Shown: positions 50,939 through 60,750, numbered from the stretch's first letter. The stretch: 64,000 nucleotides of DNA from Streptomyces liliiviolaceus (GCF_018070025.1 NZ_JAGPYQ010000002.1:248001-312000), one strand, 5' to 3'. Notes: generated from the letters alone by a model not told the origin. A program made the numbers and translations.

Positions 50939-52006
50939 CTAGTCGAGCACCACGCAGGACGCCGCGGGTGCCTTGACCGACCCGCCGCGCTGCGGAATGC
51001 CCGTGTCGGGGTCCACCGAGAACCACGCGACATGCCCCGACCGCTCGTTGGCCACGTACAGGAAGCGGCCCGTCGGGTCCAGGGTCAGGGCGCGCGGCCA
51101 GACGCCGCCGCAGGGGACCGTGGCGACCAGTTTCAGGCCCTCGTCGGGTGCGCCGGGCACGAGCACGGAGACGACGTCCTGGCCGCGCGTGGCGGTCCAC
51201 ACGAAGCGGCCGTCGGGCGACACGACGATGCCGGACGGGTAGGCGTCGCCGTCCGGGAGGTCGGCCAGCACGGAGGTCTCCCCCACCGGCCTGAGCGCGC
51301 CCTCGACGGCGTCCCAGCGGCAGGCGGTGACGGTCGGCGCGAGTTCGTTGAGGACGTACGCGCGCTCGCCGTCCGGGTGGAACGCCAGATGGCGGGGCCC
51401 CGAACCGGGCCGCAGCGCGATCTCCCGGTGCAGCGCGAGCGTGCCGTCGCGCAGCGCGCACACCCGGACCGAGTCGGTTCCGAGGTCGACGCTCACCGCC
51501 CACCGGCGGCTCGGATCGGGCTGGACGTGGTGGGCGTGCGGGCCCTGCTGGCGCTGGGTGTGCGGTCCCGCGCCCTCGTGCTGCAGCACCCCGGAGACGG
51601 CGCCGAGGCTCCCGTCGTGGCGCACGGGCAGGGCGCTGACGCTGCCCGATCCGTAGTTGGCGGTCAGCACATGACCGTCGAAGAGGCTCAGATGCGTGGG
51701 TCCGCTGCCGCCCACCCGCGTCAGTGGGCCGGCCAGGGACGGCTCGTCGCCCTTCACCCGGTAGGCGGCGACCGCGCCCCGGGTCGTCTCGCTCACCGCG
51801 TAGAGCATGTCCCCGTCCGGCGACAGGGCCAGGTACGAGGGGTCGGCGACGCTGTTCACGGCGCTCAGCAGCGTCAGCGCGCCGGTGTCCCCGTCCACGG
51901 CGGCGGTGAGCACGCCCAGGCCTCCCGCCGCCGTGAAGGAGCCGATGTACGCCCGTCGCCGCCGTCCGCCGCCGCCGTCCGTCACTGCGTCCCCTCTCGG
52001 TGCCAT
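50939..52006 (-). CDS. 6-phosphogluconolactonase-like seven-bladed propeller protein
   Basis: A 355-aa protein of the YbhE/Pgl lactonase family: YIGSFTAAGGLGVLTAAVD at the start, and repeated blades with P-D-G-R/D turns (SPDGDMLYAVSE, HPDGERAYVLNE, SPDGRFVWTATR, DPTGRFLYVANE). YbhE hydrolyses 6-phosphogluconolactone; many Streptomyces members have unknown substrates. The start at 52006 gives the normal family length; longer upstream reading lacks similarity. No signal peptide is seen. Confidence 0.85.
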   Translation of the reverse strand: MAPRGDAVTDGGGGRRRRAYIGSFTAAGGLGVLTAAVDGDTGALTLLSAVNSVADPSYLALSPDGDMLYAVSETTRGAVAAYRVKGDEPSLAGPLTRVGGSGPTHLSLFDGHVLTANYGSGSVSALPVRHDGSLGAVSGVLQHEGAGPHTQRQQGPHAHHVQPDPSRRWAVSVDLGTDSVRVCALRDGTLALHREIALRPGSGPRHLAFHPDGERAYVLNELAPTVTACRWDAVEGALRPVGETSVLADLPDGDAYPSGIVVSPDGRFVWTATRGQDVVSVLVPGAPDEGLKLVATVPCGGVWPRALTLDPTGRFLYVANERSGHVAWFSVDPDTGIPQRGGSVKAPAASCVVLD

Positions 52007-52095
52007 GTCATCGCCACGCCCTTCCCGGTTCCTGGGGCTCGGTTTCCTGGGGGCGACGGTAGCAGCGAATGGCCTAGACCAAACGGTGGTGCCGT

Positions 52096-53133
52096 TCAGA
52101 CATGCACGGCGGTTCCGTGGACGCCGTGCTGGTCCATCAGGGCGAGTTCCTCCTCGGTGAGCGGCGGGAAGTCCAGCGCCCTCACGTTGTGGTCCAGTTG
52201 CCAGGTCGAGCTCGCCCCGATCAGTGCGCTGGTGACCTGCGGGAGCCGCAGGACCCACTGCAGGGCGAGCTGGGCCAGGGACTGGCCGCGTCCGCGGGCC
52301 AGTTCGTCGAGCGCCGTCGCCCGCTTGCGGTAGGTGTCGTCGATGACGTCCGGTGACAGGAAGGAGCTGTTGTGGGCCCGGGCGCTCGCGGGGACCGTGC
52401 CGGTGAGGTACTTGTCGGTGAGCAGTCCCTGGGCCAGCGGACTGTAGACGACGAGACCGAAGCCGTCCCGGGCCGCGAGTTCGATCAGCCCGTCGCGCTC
52501 GGGGCGCCGGTCGAAAAGGGAGTAGCGCGGCTGGTGGACGAGCAGCGGCACTCCGGCGCGGCGCAGCAGTACGGCGGCCTCGTGGGCCCGTTCGGCGGGG
52601 TAGTTGGAGATGCCCGAGTACAGCGCCTTCCCCGAGGTGACCGCGCTCGCCAGCGCACCGACCGTCTCCTCCAGGGGCGTGGCGGCGTCGGGGCTGTGGC
52701 TGTAGAAGATGTCGACGTGGTCGGTGCCGAGGTCGCGCAGGCTGTGGTCGAGCGAGGTCAGCAGTGACTTGCGGGAGCCGCCCCGCTGGTAGGGGCCGGG
52801 CCCGATCGGGTTGCCGGCCTTGGTCGACAGGATCAGTTCGTCCCGGTGGGGGGCGAGGTCCCGGCGCAGCACCTGTCCGAAGAACTTCTCGGCGGCACGG
52901 TGCGGCGGGCCGTAGCGGTTGGCGTTGTCGAAGTGGGTGATCCCCAGGTCGAAGGCGCGCAGCACGATGTCGCGCTGTGTCTCGTAGGGGTAGTCGGTGC
53001 CGAACTTCTGCCACAGCCCGAAGGAGAAGGCGGGCAGGTCGAGACCCGAGGTCCCGGCGCGGCGGTATGCGAGGTGGTCGTAACGGTCGGGTGCTGCCCG
53101 GTACGGGCTGCCGGAGGGGACGAGGGCTGACAT
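52096..53133 (-). CDS. Aldo/keto reductase (YghZ-like)
   Basis: A 345-aa NADPH-dependent oxidoreductase. Catalytic residues are in FDNANRYG (Asp, Tyr), ILSTKAG (Lys) and DIFYSHSPD (His). ATG 53133 is chosen because GAAGGAAAA lies 6-14 bases upstream; a start at 53163 lacks a site. It resembles the subfamily reducing small aldehydes such as glyceraldehyde 3-phosphate. It is divergent from the rhodanese gene across an A+T-rich promoter. Confidence 0.9.
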   Translation of the reverse strand: MSALVPSGSPYRAAPDRYDHLAYRRAGTSGLDLPAFSFGLWQKFGTDYPYETQRDIVLRAFDLGITHFDNANRYGPPHRAAEKFFGQVLRRDLAPHRDELILSTKAGNPIGPGPYQRGGSRKSLLTSLDHSLRDLGTDHVDIFYSHSPDAATPLEETVGALASAVTSGKALYSGISNYPAERAHEAAVLLRRAGVPLLVHQPRYSLFDRRPERDGLIELAARDGFGLVVYSPLAQGLLTDKYLTGTVPASARAHNSSFLSPDVIDDTYRKRATALDELARGRGQSLAQLALQWVLRLPQVTSALIGASSTWQLDHNVRALDFPPLTEEELALMDQHGVHGTAVHV

Positions 53134-53258
53134 CCGGAGTTTTCCTTCACGGTCGTGATGCACTGATGGGCAATTTCGTCAGGGTGTAATAAAAAATATA
53201 TAGAACAAAGCCTCTCGCGATGTATCTTCATGGAAAAAGCGAGCGAAGAGGAGAAGTA
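53134..53258. promoter_or_regulatory. A+T-rich divergent promoter
   Basis: 125 bases between the aldo/keto reductase (-) and rhodanese (+) genes. The stretch TAATAAAAAATATATAG at 53189-53205 is the most A+T-rich in the window and is likely the promoter core for both. No specific operator was recognised. Confidence 0.6.
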
Positions 53259-54137
53259 ATGTGCCCGGCCTCCGCCAGGAACGTCATCATTTCGGCGAGT
53301 GAACTCGGTGCCGTGCTGTCCGGCAGCACGTCGATCAGCACGCCGCCCGTCGTCCTCGAAGTGGGAAGAAAGAACGGGGACGGTGTCGATCCTCGGCATT
53401 CCTACGCGACGGGGCACATTCCCGGTGCGCACTATGTGGAGTTCGAGGCGGACCTGGTCGGAACGCCCACCGGGAGTTCCGGTCAAGGACCGCTCCCGGA
53501 GGTGGGCGACCTGCAGGGGCGGCTGCGCGACTGGGGTGTGGACGACGGCGGCACGGTCGTCGTCCACACCCGGGGCAATCCCGCCGTGGCCGCCCGGGCC
53601 TGGTGGATACTCCGCTGGGCCGGGGTGGCGGACACGCGGTGTCTGGACGGCGGCCTCGCCGCCTGGCAGGCGTTCGGCGGCCCGCTCGACACCGCCGTGC
53701 CGCCGCCGGCCGCGGGCACGGCCGTCGTGCGGCCCGGTTCGCTCCCCGTCCTGACCGCGGAGGACGCCGGACGGCTCGCCACCGCGGGGCACCTCGTCGA
53801 CGCGCGCTCCCCGGAGGCGTACGCCGGGGATCCGCGGCGGACGGGTACGGGCCACATTCCGGGCGCGTACAGCGTCCCCGGCTCGGACAACTTCTCCGGG
53901 GGCCGGCTGCGCGGGGCCGCGGAGTTGCGGGCCCTGTACGCCGACCACCTGGACGGACGCGCGGTCGGCGCGTACTGCGGCGGTGGGGTGTCGGCGACGA
54001 CGACGGTGCTGGCGCTGGCTTCCCTGGGGGTGGAGGCGGCTCTGTACCCGGGCTCGTGGTCCGCCTGGATCACGGATCCCGCGCGGCCGACCACGACCGG
54101 CACCGACCCCGGAGCCCGGCCGCCCGCGGCGCGGTGA
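53259..54137 (+). CDS. Sulfurtransferase with two rhodanese domains
   Basis: A 292-aa protein of the thiosulfate or 3-mercaptopyruvate sulfurtransferase type. The N-terminal domain (GHIPGAHYVEFEADL) is catalytically silent; its loop reads VHTRGNPAVAA without Cys. The C-terminal domain has GHIPGAYSVP and the active-site Cys in AYCGGGVSATTT near 240. ATG 53259 follows GAGGAG. Its place beside flavin monooxygenases and a transporter suggests sulfur handling, which is inference. It is convergent with the aldo/keto reductase at 54232. Confidence 0.9.
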   Translation: MCPASARNVIISASELGAVLSGSTSISTPPVVLEVGRKNGDGVDPRHSYATGHIPGAHYVEFEADLVGTPTGSSGQGPLPEVGDLQGRLRDWGVDDGGTVVVHTRGNPAVAARAWWILRWAGVADTRCLDGGLAAWQAFGGPLDTAVPPPAAGTAVVRPGSLPVLTAEDAGRLATAGHLVDARSPEAYAGDPRRTGTGHIPGAYSVPGSDNFSGGRLRGAAELRALYADHLDGRAVGAYCGGGVSATTTVLALASLGVEAALYPGSWSAWITDPARPTTTGTDPGARPPAAR

Positions 54138-54146
54138 CGACGGGAG

Positions 54147-54171
54147 GGCCGGGGGCGCGACGCCCCCGGCC
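54147..54171. terminator. Hairpin terminator between convergent genes
   Basis: A perfect 11-bp stem GGCCGGGGGCG / CGCCCCCGGCC with a CGA loop, ten bases after the rhodanese stop and downstream of the - strand operon. Confidence 0.7.
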
Positions 54172-54231
54172 CCACGGGCGTTCCGGCGACCGGGCGTCGC
54201 GGCCCACCGCACCCCTGGAACGCCGGGCGGC

Positions 54232-55245
54232 TCACCCGCGGTCGACCACACCGGGGCCGCCCGAGAGGTCGCCGGTGAACAGACCGCGCAGCTCGGCCTC
54301 CTCGTCGGCCGTCGGGACCCACCGGGGGGCACGCACGTTCTCGTCGAGCTGCTCGGGCACGGTCACCCCCGCGATCACGCTGGTGACCGTCGGCTGGGCC
54401 AGCAGCCAGCCGAGCGCCGCCGCGCTCGGGGTGATGTCCCGGTCGCGCGCGAACTGCTCGAACCTCGCCAGTGCGGCCCACGGCGCCGAACGCAGCAGAT
54501 AGCGTTTCAGGTTGGTTATCTTCGCATTCTCCGGAGCGTTTCCCGCCGAATACTTTCCGGTGAGCAGTCCGTTCTGCAGCGGGAAATACGGAATGAATCC
54601 GAGACCGTGGTGACCGAGCGCCGGAATCAGTTCCTCCTCCGGTTTCCGCCACAGGAGACTGTATTCGTCGGTCGACGAGACGAACCGGGTGAGGCCTTGC
54701 GCTCGGGCGGTGTGTTCCGCGTCGACGATCTGCCAAGCCTTGAAATTCGACGCGCCGACGTACCGTACCTTTCCCGATCGCACCAGCGTGTCGAGTGCCG
54801 ACAGGGTCTCGTCGATCGGTGTGAGGGGGTCCGGGAAGTGAATCTGGTACAGGTCGATGTAGTCGGTACGCAGTCGGCGCAGCGACTCCTCGACCGCGGC
54901 GACGATGTACTTGCGGGAGCCGGGACGGCTGTAGGCGGCACCGCGCTCGGTCTTGAGGTTCAGGCCGAACTTGGTGCCGATGACGACCTGTTCGCGGCGG
55001 TCGCCGAGTGCGGCGGCGAACAGTTCCTCGCTCTGGCCGGGCCGGTCGCCGTAGCCCTCGGCGAGGTCGAAGTACGTGATGCCGAGGTCGACGGCGCGGT
55101 CGACGATCGCGGTGACCGCCTCCTGGCCGGTCGCGCGCATGCCCGACCGGCCGAAGGTGCTGGCGCCGATGCCGATCTCGGACAGGACGAGACCCGACGA
55201 GCCGAGCCGGCGGTGTCCGTCGGGGAGTGGAAGTGCGGGGGGCAC
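54232..55245 (-). CDS. Aldo/keto reductase, last gene of the transporter/monooxygenase operon
   Basis: A 337-aa oxidoreductase with FDLAEGYGDRPGQSEE (Asp, Tyr), VIGTKFG (Lys), LYQIHFPDP (His) and the NADP-binding GVTVPEQLDENV near the end. GTG 55245 has GGAGAGAGG upstream. It begins 51 bases after the second flavin monooxygenase, so it is probably the last gene of that operon, reducing an aldehyde or ketone released by the monooxygenases (inference). Confidence 0.88.
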   Translation of the reverse strand: MPPALPLPDGHRRLGSSGLVLSEIGIGASTFGRSGMRATGQEAVTAIVDRAVDLGITYFDLAEGYGDRPGQSEELFAAALGDRREQVVIGTKFGLNLKTERGAAYSRPGSRKYIVAAVEESLRRLRTDYIDLYQIHFPDPLTPIDETLSALDTLVRSGKVRYVGASNFKAWQIVDAEHTARAQGLTRFVSSTDEYSLLWRKPEEELIPALGHHGLGFIPYFPLQNGLLTGKYSAGNAPENAKITNLKRYLLRSAPWAALARFEQFARDRDITPSAAALGWLLAQPTVTSVIAGVTVPEQLDENVRAPRWVPTADEEAELRGLFTGDLSGGPGVVDRG

Positions 55246-55296
55246 GGTTGGCCTCTCTCCTCAGTGGGCGCTAGTGGGCGCTGCCAGTGGGCGTCA

Positions 55297-56664
55297 TCAG
55301 TAGGTGTCGTCGGTGTCCAGCAGGCCCTGGAGCGTGGAGGCCTCGTACTCGGTGCGGAAGATGCCGCGGCGCCGCAGTTCCGGGACGACGAGGTCGACGA
55401 AGAGGTCGGCCGGTCCGCGGTGGTACGGGGGGAACAGCTGGACGCCGTCGAGCACCTCCTCCTCCAGGTTCTCCTCCAGCCAGTCGGCGATGGCCTTGGC
55501 GTCGCCGACGACGGCCGGCTGCTGGGCGTGCCGGGCGCGCTGGACGTAGTGGTACAGCTCGCGCAGGGTGGCGTCCTCGCCGATCTGCGTGGCGAGGATC
55601 TGCCGCAGCAGTTCCCGGTCGTCCTTGGTGTCGCGCGCCCGGTCGCTGAGCAGCGGCCTGAGCGCGTCGTCGGCGAGGGTTTCGATGTCGACGACGTCGA
55701 GGACGCGCTCGCTGTCGCGGACCCTCGACAGGTCGATGCCGAGGGCCTCGGAGAAGGCCGCCGGCACGGCCTCCGTCAGCTCCAGGGTGTTGATCTCGTT
55801 GAACTTCGCGCGCGCTTCCCGGGCGGTGCCGCCGAGGTAGAAGGTGATCCCTGGAATGATCTTGAACTTCTCCGGGTCGCGCCCGTTGGCCGCGACGCGC
55901 TCCTTGAGCCTGCGGTACTCCTCCTTGCCGCGGCTGATGCCGAAGTACGGCGAGAAGCGCACCTGCCCGAAGTCGGCCCCGTACCGCAGGGACTCCTCGG
56001 AGAGGCCGACCTGGACGACGGGGATGTGGGACTGCACCGGCGGCGGTACGTTCAGCGGTCCGCGGACGTCGAAGTGCTCGCCGTGATGGTCGAGTTGATG
56101 CCAGGACCCCGGCTTCACCAGTGCGCCGCCGCGCTTGTCGTCGAGCAGGAGGTCGTCGTCCCAGCTGTCGTACAGCAGCCGGTTGACGACCTCGGTGAAC
56201 TCCCGGGCGCGCGTGTACTTCGTCTCCTCGGTCGGCACCGGGTTCTTGCCGTAGTTGCCGACCGGGTCGCCGTCGCGGTCGATGCCGAAGACGACGTTCA
56301 GCGCGGTGCGCCCCTGGTTGAAGTTGTCCAGTGTCGCCACCTGCCGTGCGACGCCGTAGGGGTGCTCGAAGGAGGAGTTGACCGACATGACGAACCCGAG
56401 GTTCTTCGTGATCGCCGCGGCGTGTCCGGCGTACACGAAGTTGTCCCAGCGGAAGATCCGGTTGAGGCGGTCGGGTTCGCTGCCCAGCGCGCTGCCGGCG
56501 AAGACGTAGTCCAGGGTGCCGCGCTCGGCGGTCCTGGCGATGTCGAGGATGACGCTGGGGTCGCGCAGGCCGGCGTTGGTGGCCTCCGGCAGCCGCCAGG
56601 CGTCCAGGTCCCAGCCGGTGCCGTAGGCGGCCAGGCCCAGCCGGAGCTTGCGTCGGGTGCTCAT
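55297..56664 (-). CDS. Flavin-dependent monooxygenase, luciferase-like (NtaA/SnaA/DszA group), second of two
   Basis: A 455-aa LLM-class enzyme beginning MSTRRKLRLGLAAYGTG. Family segments are RVSGSALGSEPDR-like FAGSALGSEPDR, GFVMSVNSSFEHPYGVARQ, LDNFNQGRTALNVVFG and IPVVQVGLSEES. Relatives use FMNH2 from a separate reductase to cleave C-S or C-N bonds, for example in dibenzothiophene sulfone, dimethyl sulfide or aminopolycarboxylates. Its ATG overlaps the stop of the first monooxygenase (ATGA). No flavin reductase is encoded in the operon. Confidence 0.88.
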   Translation of the reverse strand: MSTRRKLRLGLAAYGTGWDLDAWRLPEATNAGLRDPSVILDIARTAERGTLDYVFAGSALGSEPDRLNRIFRWDNFVYAGHAAAITKNLGFVMSVNSSFEHPYGVARQVATLDNFNQGRTALNVVFGIDRDGDPVGNYGKNPVPTEETKYTRAREFTEVVNRLLYDSWDDDLLLDDKRGGALVKPGSWHQLDHHGEHFDVRGPLNVPPPVQSHIPVVQVGLSEESLRYGADFGQVRFSPYFGISRGKEEYRRLKERVAANGRDPEKFKIIPGITFYLGGTAREARAKFNEINTLELTEAVPAAFSEALGIDLSRVRDSERVLDVVDIETLADDALRPLLSDRARDTKDDRELLRQILATQIGEDATLRELYHYVQRARHAQQPAVVGDAKAIADWLEENLEEEVLDGVQLFPPYHRGPADLFVDLVVPELRRRGIFRTEYEASTLQGLLDTDDTY

Positions 56665-58118
56665 GCGGATCGTTCCTCCGGGTCGGGGGCGGCGAAGCTG
56701 TTGGGGGGTGTGTCCAGGCCGAAGTGGCCCCGGAAGGTGTCCGTCGTGTACTCGGCGCGGTACACGCCGCGTTCCTGGAGGATGGGGACCACCTCGTTCG
56801 CGAAGCGCTCCAGCGGCTCCCACAGATGGGGCACGCTCACGTTGAACCCTTCGGCGGCGCCGCGGTCGAACCAGTCGATCAGGGTGTCGGCGACGTGCTC
56901 GGCCGTGCCGATCACCAGGGGGAAGTTCCCGGCGATCGAAGCGCCGAGGACGTCCCTGACCCGTACGCCGCCGTTGTCCACGGTGCGGCCGGTGCGCTGG
57001 GCCAGCGCGGTCAGCAGGGTGCGGCCGTAATCGTTGAACCGGTCGGCGGTGTCCGGCTTGACGGTGCCGTCGACGCCCAGGGGGCGCAGGTCGGCGCCGA
57101 CGCGCTCCGACAGCGAGCGGACGCTGCGGACGCCCTTGGGCAGCGGGAACCGGGAGGCCTTGATCCGGGCCCAGTCCGGCCCCGACCAGTACGACTCGTC
57201 CTGGTCGCCCTCGACGATGTCGTCGTCGAAAGGCAGCAGCTCGTTCAGTTCCTCGTACAGCTCGACCGCCCGGGCCCGGGTGTCGGCGACCAGGGGCGTG
57301 ATGCCCGGCAGGAAGAAGATCGGGTCCACCCGTCCGCGCAGGCGTTCGGCGCGGCGGCGTACATCGGTGTTGAACGCGATCGAGTCCTCCGGTGTCGCCG
57401 GACCGGTGAAGTTGACGTCGGCGTACTTCGCGGTCAGCTCGCGGGAGAGCTCGGAGGCACCGGCGTACAGCAGCGGTACGTGGCCCTGCGGCGGGCGCTC
57501 CAGCGGCAGGGTGCCGGCGACCTGGAAGTGTCTGCCCTGCCAGTCGAGCCGGTGGACCTTCGTCTCGTCGATGTAGCGCCCGGTCCTCTTGTCCTGGAGG
57601 TAGGCGCCGTCCTCGATGCTGTCCCACAGCCGCCGGACGACGTGGATGAACTCGTCGGCGCGCTCGTAGCGGTGGGCGCCGCCCAGGTCGGGGAGGCTGA
57701 AGTTGCGGGCGGCCAGGTCGGAGGCGCCCAGCACGACGTTCCATGCCAGCCGTCCGCCGCTGAGGTGGTCGAGGGACGCGGTCAGTCTGGCCAGGATGTA
57801 CGGCTCGTAGAACGTCGGGTGCGCCGTCACGACAAGCCCGATCTTCGAGGAGTTCAGGGCGAGTTGGGAGGCCAGGGTGAAGGGTTCGAGGCGGCCGGTG
57901 TTGTGGGTGGTGACCCACTGCTCGCCCACGATGTCGCCCGGGAGGGTGTCCCCGAGGAAGAAGAAGTCGAACTTCGCGTCCTCGACGATCCGCAGCGCCC
58001 TGGTCGCGTACTCCAGCTCGAAGGCCTGGGCCGTGGGCGCGTCCGGGTGGCGCCAGCCGCCCCAGTGCGTGCCGTTGAGCCAGTGCATGTAGCCCAGGTG
58101 CAGTTGCCGCTCGGGCAT
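56661..58118 (-). CDS. Flavin-dependent monooxygenase, luciferase-like (NtaA/SnaA/DszA group), first of two
   Basis: A 485-aa enzyme beginning MPERQLHLGYMHWLNGTHWG. Typical segments are DFFFLGDTLPGD, LDHLSGGRLAWNVVLGASD, ARNFSLPDLGG, YAGASELSRELTAKYADV and FFLPGITPLVADT. It is about 30 residues longer than its partner and only distantly similar, so the two may act on successive or different substrates. It starts inside the stop of the ATPase gene (TGATG), with AAAGGAA upstream. Confidence 0.9.
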   Translation of the reverse strand: MPERQLHLGYMHWLNGTHWGGWRHPDAPTAQAFELEYATRALRIVEDAKFDFFFLGDTLPGDIVGEQWVTTHNTGRLEPFTLASQLALNSSKIGLVVTAHPTFYEPYILARLTASLDHLSGGRLAWNVVLGASDLAARNFSLPDLGGAHRYERADEFIHVVRRLWDSIEDGAYLQDKRTGRYIDETKVHRLDWQGRHFQVAGTLPLERPPQGHVPLLYAGASELSRELTAKYADVNFTGPATPEDSIAFNTDVRRRAERLRGRVDPIFFLPGITPLVADTRARAVELYEELNELLPFDDDIVEGDQDESYWSGPDWARIKASRFPLPKGVRSVRSLSERVGADLRPLGVDGTVKPDTADRFNDYGRTLLTALAQRTGRTVDNGGVRVRDVLGASIAGNFPLVIGTAEHVADTLIDWFDRGAAEGFNVSVPHLWEPLERFANEVVPILQERGVYRAEYTTDTFRGHFGLDTPPNSFAAPDPEERSA

Positions 58119-59860
58119 CAGGTGTTCCTTTCTGTCGCGGATCCGCCGGGTCCCACGAGGACGGCCGGGTCGGATCCCGCGCCGGCGGCCGGGCCGGGCG
58201 CGGCGGCACCGGGGATCGACGCCAGCAGTTCCTTGACGTAGTCGGTCCGCGGCTCGGTGAGGACGCCGAGGGCCGGGCCGCGCTCGACGATGTGTCCGTG
58301 CTGCAGGACGACGATCTCGTCGGAGACCTCGGCGATGACGCCCAGGTCGTGCGAGATGAAGACGTAGGTCAGGCCCAGTTCGCGCTGGAGCGAGTCGAGC
58401 AGGCCGATGATCTGGCGCTGCACGGTCACGTCGAGGGCGGAGACCGGTTCGTCCAGGACGACGACGTCGGGCCGTGGTGCCAGGGCGCGGGCGATGGCCA
58501 CCCGCTGCCGCTGGCCGCCGGAGAGTTCGGCGGTGTACCGGTCGGCCAGCTCGGCGGGCAGGCCGGTCACCTCCAGCAGTTCGGTGATCCTGCGCGCGCG
58601 TTCCTGCGCCGTCCCGTACTTGTGGCCCCGCAGGGGTTCGTCGAGGATCGCGCGGACCGTGGAGCGCGGGTTGAGGGAGGCGAAGGGGTCCTGGTAGACC
58701 ATCTGCACCTTGCGGTAGAGGCCGGCCTGTCCGGTGCCCCGGCGGTGGTGGACGACCGGTTCGCCGTCGATGGCGACCGTGCCGGTGTCCGCCGGGGTGA
58801 GGCCGGCGAGGATGCGTACGAGGGTGGTCTTGCCCGATCCCGATTCGCCGACGATGCCCAGCGTGGTCCCCCTGCGCACCCGGAACGAGGCGTCGGCCAC
58901 CGCGGTGACGGGCTCCGCGCCGCGGCGGGAGGTGAAGGTCCTGCCGACGCCCTCGGCCTCGACGACGACCGGGGAGTCCGCGGGCACGGTACGGGCGTAC
59001 TCCAGCCGGGCGGTCGCGGCCTGCCGGCCCGAGAAGCCGAGCGAGGAGGACCGCAGCAGGTCCTCGGTGTAGGCGTCCGCGGGATCGGCGACGACCTCGT
59101 CGGTGCGCCCGCCGCGCACGATCCGTCCGTCCTTGACGACGGCGATGTCGTCGGCCCGCTCCGCGGCGACCCCCAGGTCGTGGGTGATGAGCAGGATTCC
59201 GAGACCGTCGCTCTCCACCAGGCTCGACAGGAGGTCGAGGATGGTCCGCTGCACCGTGACGTCGAGGGCGGTCGTGGGCTCGTCGGCGATCAGGAGCCGG
59301 GGCCTGGTGCTCATCGCGGCGGCGATCAGCACCCGCTGGCACATTCCGCCGGACAGCTCGTGCGGATAGCGGCCGTACAACCGTGCGGGGTCGCGCAGTC
59401 CGACCTTCGCGAACAGGTCGATGACCCGTTCGCGGCGCTCCGTGCGGGAGCCCAGGCCGTGGGCGCGCAGCGGTTCCCCGGCCTGGACGCCGACCGGCAG
59501 CAGGGGGTTGAGGCCCAGGAGCGCGTCCTGGGGTATGTAGCCGATCTCCTTGCCGCGCACGGCCCGGTAGCGCCGTTCGGACAGTCCGGTGAGGGTACGG
59601 CCGCCGAGGACGACCTCGCCCGCGGTGACCCGGCCGTTCTCGGCGAGGGTGCCGGTGACGATCCGGCCCAGGGTGGACTTCCCCGAACCGGACTCGCCGA
59701 CGACGGCCCGGATCGAGCCGGCCGCGACGTCCAGGCTCACGCCGTCCAGCACGGGTACGGCGGCGCGGCCGGGGACGGTGAACTCGGCGCTCACGTCCCG
59801 CAGTCGCAACAACGGCGCGTCCTCCTCCACGGTCGACGGCACCTGTTCAGGCGACGACAC
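58118..59860 (-). CDS. ABC transporter ATPase with two nucleotide-binding domains (DppD-DppF fusion type)
   Basis: A 580-aa protein with two complete ATPase domains. The first has Walker A GESGSGKST near 55-63, signature LSGGMCQRV and Walker B LLIADEPTTALD. The second has Walker A GESGSGKTT near 340, LSGGQRQRV and VVLDEPVSALD. It powers the peptide/nickel-type importer whose permeases and binding protein are encoded upstream. It overlaps the permease gene by 14 bases and the monooxygenase gene by one base. Confidence 0.94.
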   Translation of the reverse strand: MSSPEQVPSTVEEDAPLLRLRDVSAEFTVPGRAAVPVLDGVSLDVAAGSIRAVVGESGSGKSTLGRIVTGTLAENGRVTAGEVVLGGRTLTGLSERRYRAVRGKEIGYIPQDALLGLNPLLPVGVQAGEPLRAHGLGSRTERRERVIDLFAKVGLRDPARLYGRYPHELSGGMCQRVLIAAAMSTRPRLLIADEPTTALDVTVQRTILDLLSSLVESDGLGILLITHDLGVAAERADDIAVVKDGRIVRGGRTDEVVADPADAYTEDLLRSSSLGFSGRQAATARLEYARTVPADSPVVVEAEGVGRTFTSRRGAEPVTAVADASFRVRRGTTLGIVGESGSGKTTLVRILAGLTPADTGTVAIDGEPVVHHRRGTGQAGLYRKVQMVYQDPFASLNPRSTVRAILDEPLRGHKYGTAQERARRITELLEVTGLPAELADRYTAELSGGQRQRVAIARALAPRPDVVVLDEPVSALDVTVQRQIIGLLDSLQRELGLTYVFISHDLGVIAEVSDEIVVLQHGHIVERGPALGVLTEPRTDYVKELLASIPGAAAPGPAAGAGSDPAVLVGPGGSATERNT

Positions 59861-60749
59861 GGGTCCTCCCTCGGTTGAACGACCTGCCGATGCGGTAGAC
59901 CGCGAGAACGGTGAGTACGACGACCAGGCCGGGCAGCAGGCTCAGCCACCACTGGACGCCGATGAAGGTGCGTCCCTCGGCCACCAGGAGGCCCCACTCG
60001 GGTGTCGGCGGGGGCGCGCCGAGTCCCAGGAAGCTCAGCGCGGCGACGGTCAGGATCGCCGTGCCGATGTCCATGGTCGCCGCGGCCAGCACGGACCGGG
60101 ACGCGTTGGGCACGACGTGCTTGAACAGGCGGCGGACATAGCCGTGCCCGGCGAAGACCGAGGCCTCGACGTACTTGGCGTTGCCGACCTTCAGCACCTC
60201 GGACCGCATCAGCCGGGCGAAGCCGGCCGTGCTGTTGATGCCGATGGCCACCGCGATGTTGAGCGTCCCGCGGCCCAGCGCGGAGATGATCGCGAGGGAG
60301 ACGATCAGGCTCGGCACCGCCAGCATGATGTCGACGATCCGCATCAGGACGCTGTCGGTCCTGCCGCGCAGCGCGCCCGCGACGAGACCGATCAGCGAGC
60401 CGCTCACCAGACCGATGGCGACCGCGACGACCGCCGCCTGGAGCGACAGCCGGGTGCCCCACACCGTGCGGGTGAACTGGTCGCGGCCGAAGTCGTCGGT
60501 GCCGAAGAGATGGTCGGCGCCCGGCGCGAGCAGCATCTGCGAGCCGTCCTGCCGCAGCGGGTCGCCGGAGGCGAACAGGCCGGGGTGGATCGCGGCGAGC
60601 AGGACCACGGCGATCCACAGGTACGCGACGAGGAGTCCGGGTGAGCGCAGCAGCGCGGCCAGCCGGCGGCCGGCGTTCCCGGGCAGCCGCGGACGCCGCC
60701 CGGGCACCGCCGTGGGCGCCGCCGCTTCCTTGGCTTCGAGTGTCGTCAT
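59847..60749 (-). CDS. ABC transporter permease, DppC type
   Basis: A 300-aa inner-membrane protein with an N-terminal anchor (LVAYLWIAVVLLAAI), about five further membrane helices, and the EAA loop EASVFAGHGYVRRLFKHVVPN near 205-225. HLFGTDDFGRDQFTR is the typical DppC/OppC lead-in. It forms the channel with the DppB-type permease, from which it is separated by one base. Confidence 0.93.
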   Translation of the reverse strand: MTTLEAKEAAAPTAVPGRRPRLPGNAGRRLAALLRSPGLLVAYLWIAVVLLAAIHPGLFASGDPLRQDGSQMLLAPGADHLFGTDDFGRDQFTRTVWGTRLSLQAAVVAVAIGLVSGSLIGLVAGALRGRTDSVLMRIVDIMLAVPSLIVSLAIISALGRGTLNIAVAIGINSTAGFARLMRSEVLKVGNAKYVEASVFAGHGYVRRLFKHVVPNASRSVLAAATMDIGTAILTVAALSFLGLGAPPPTPEWGLLVAEGRTFIGVQWWLSLLPGLVVVLTVLAVYRIGRSFNRGRTRVVA

Positions 60750-60750
60750 G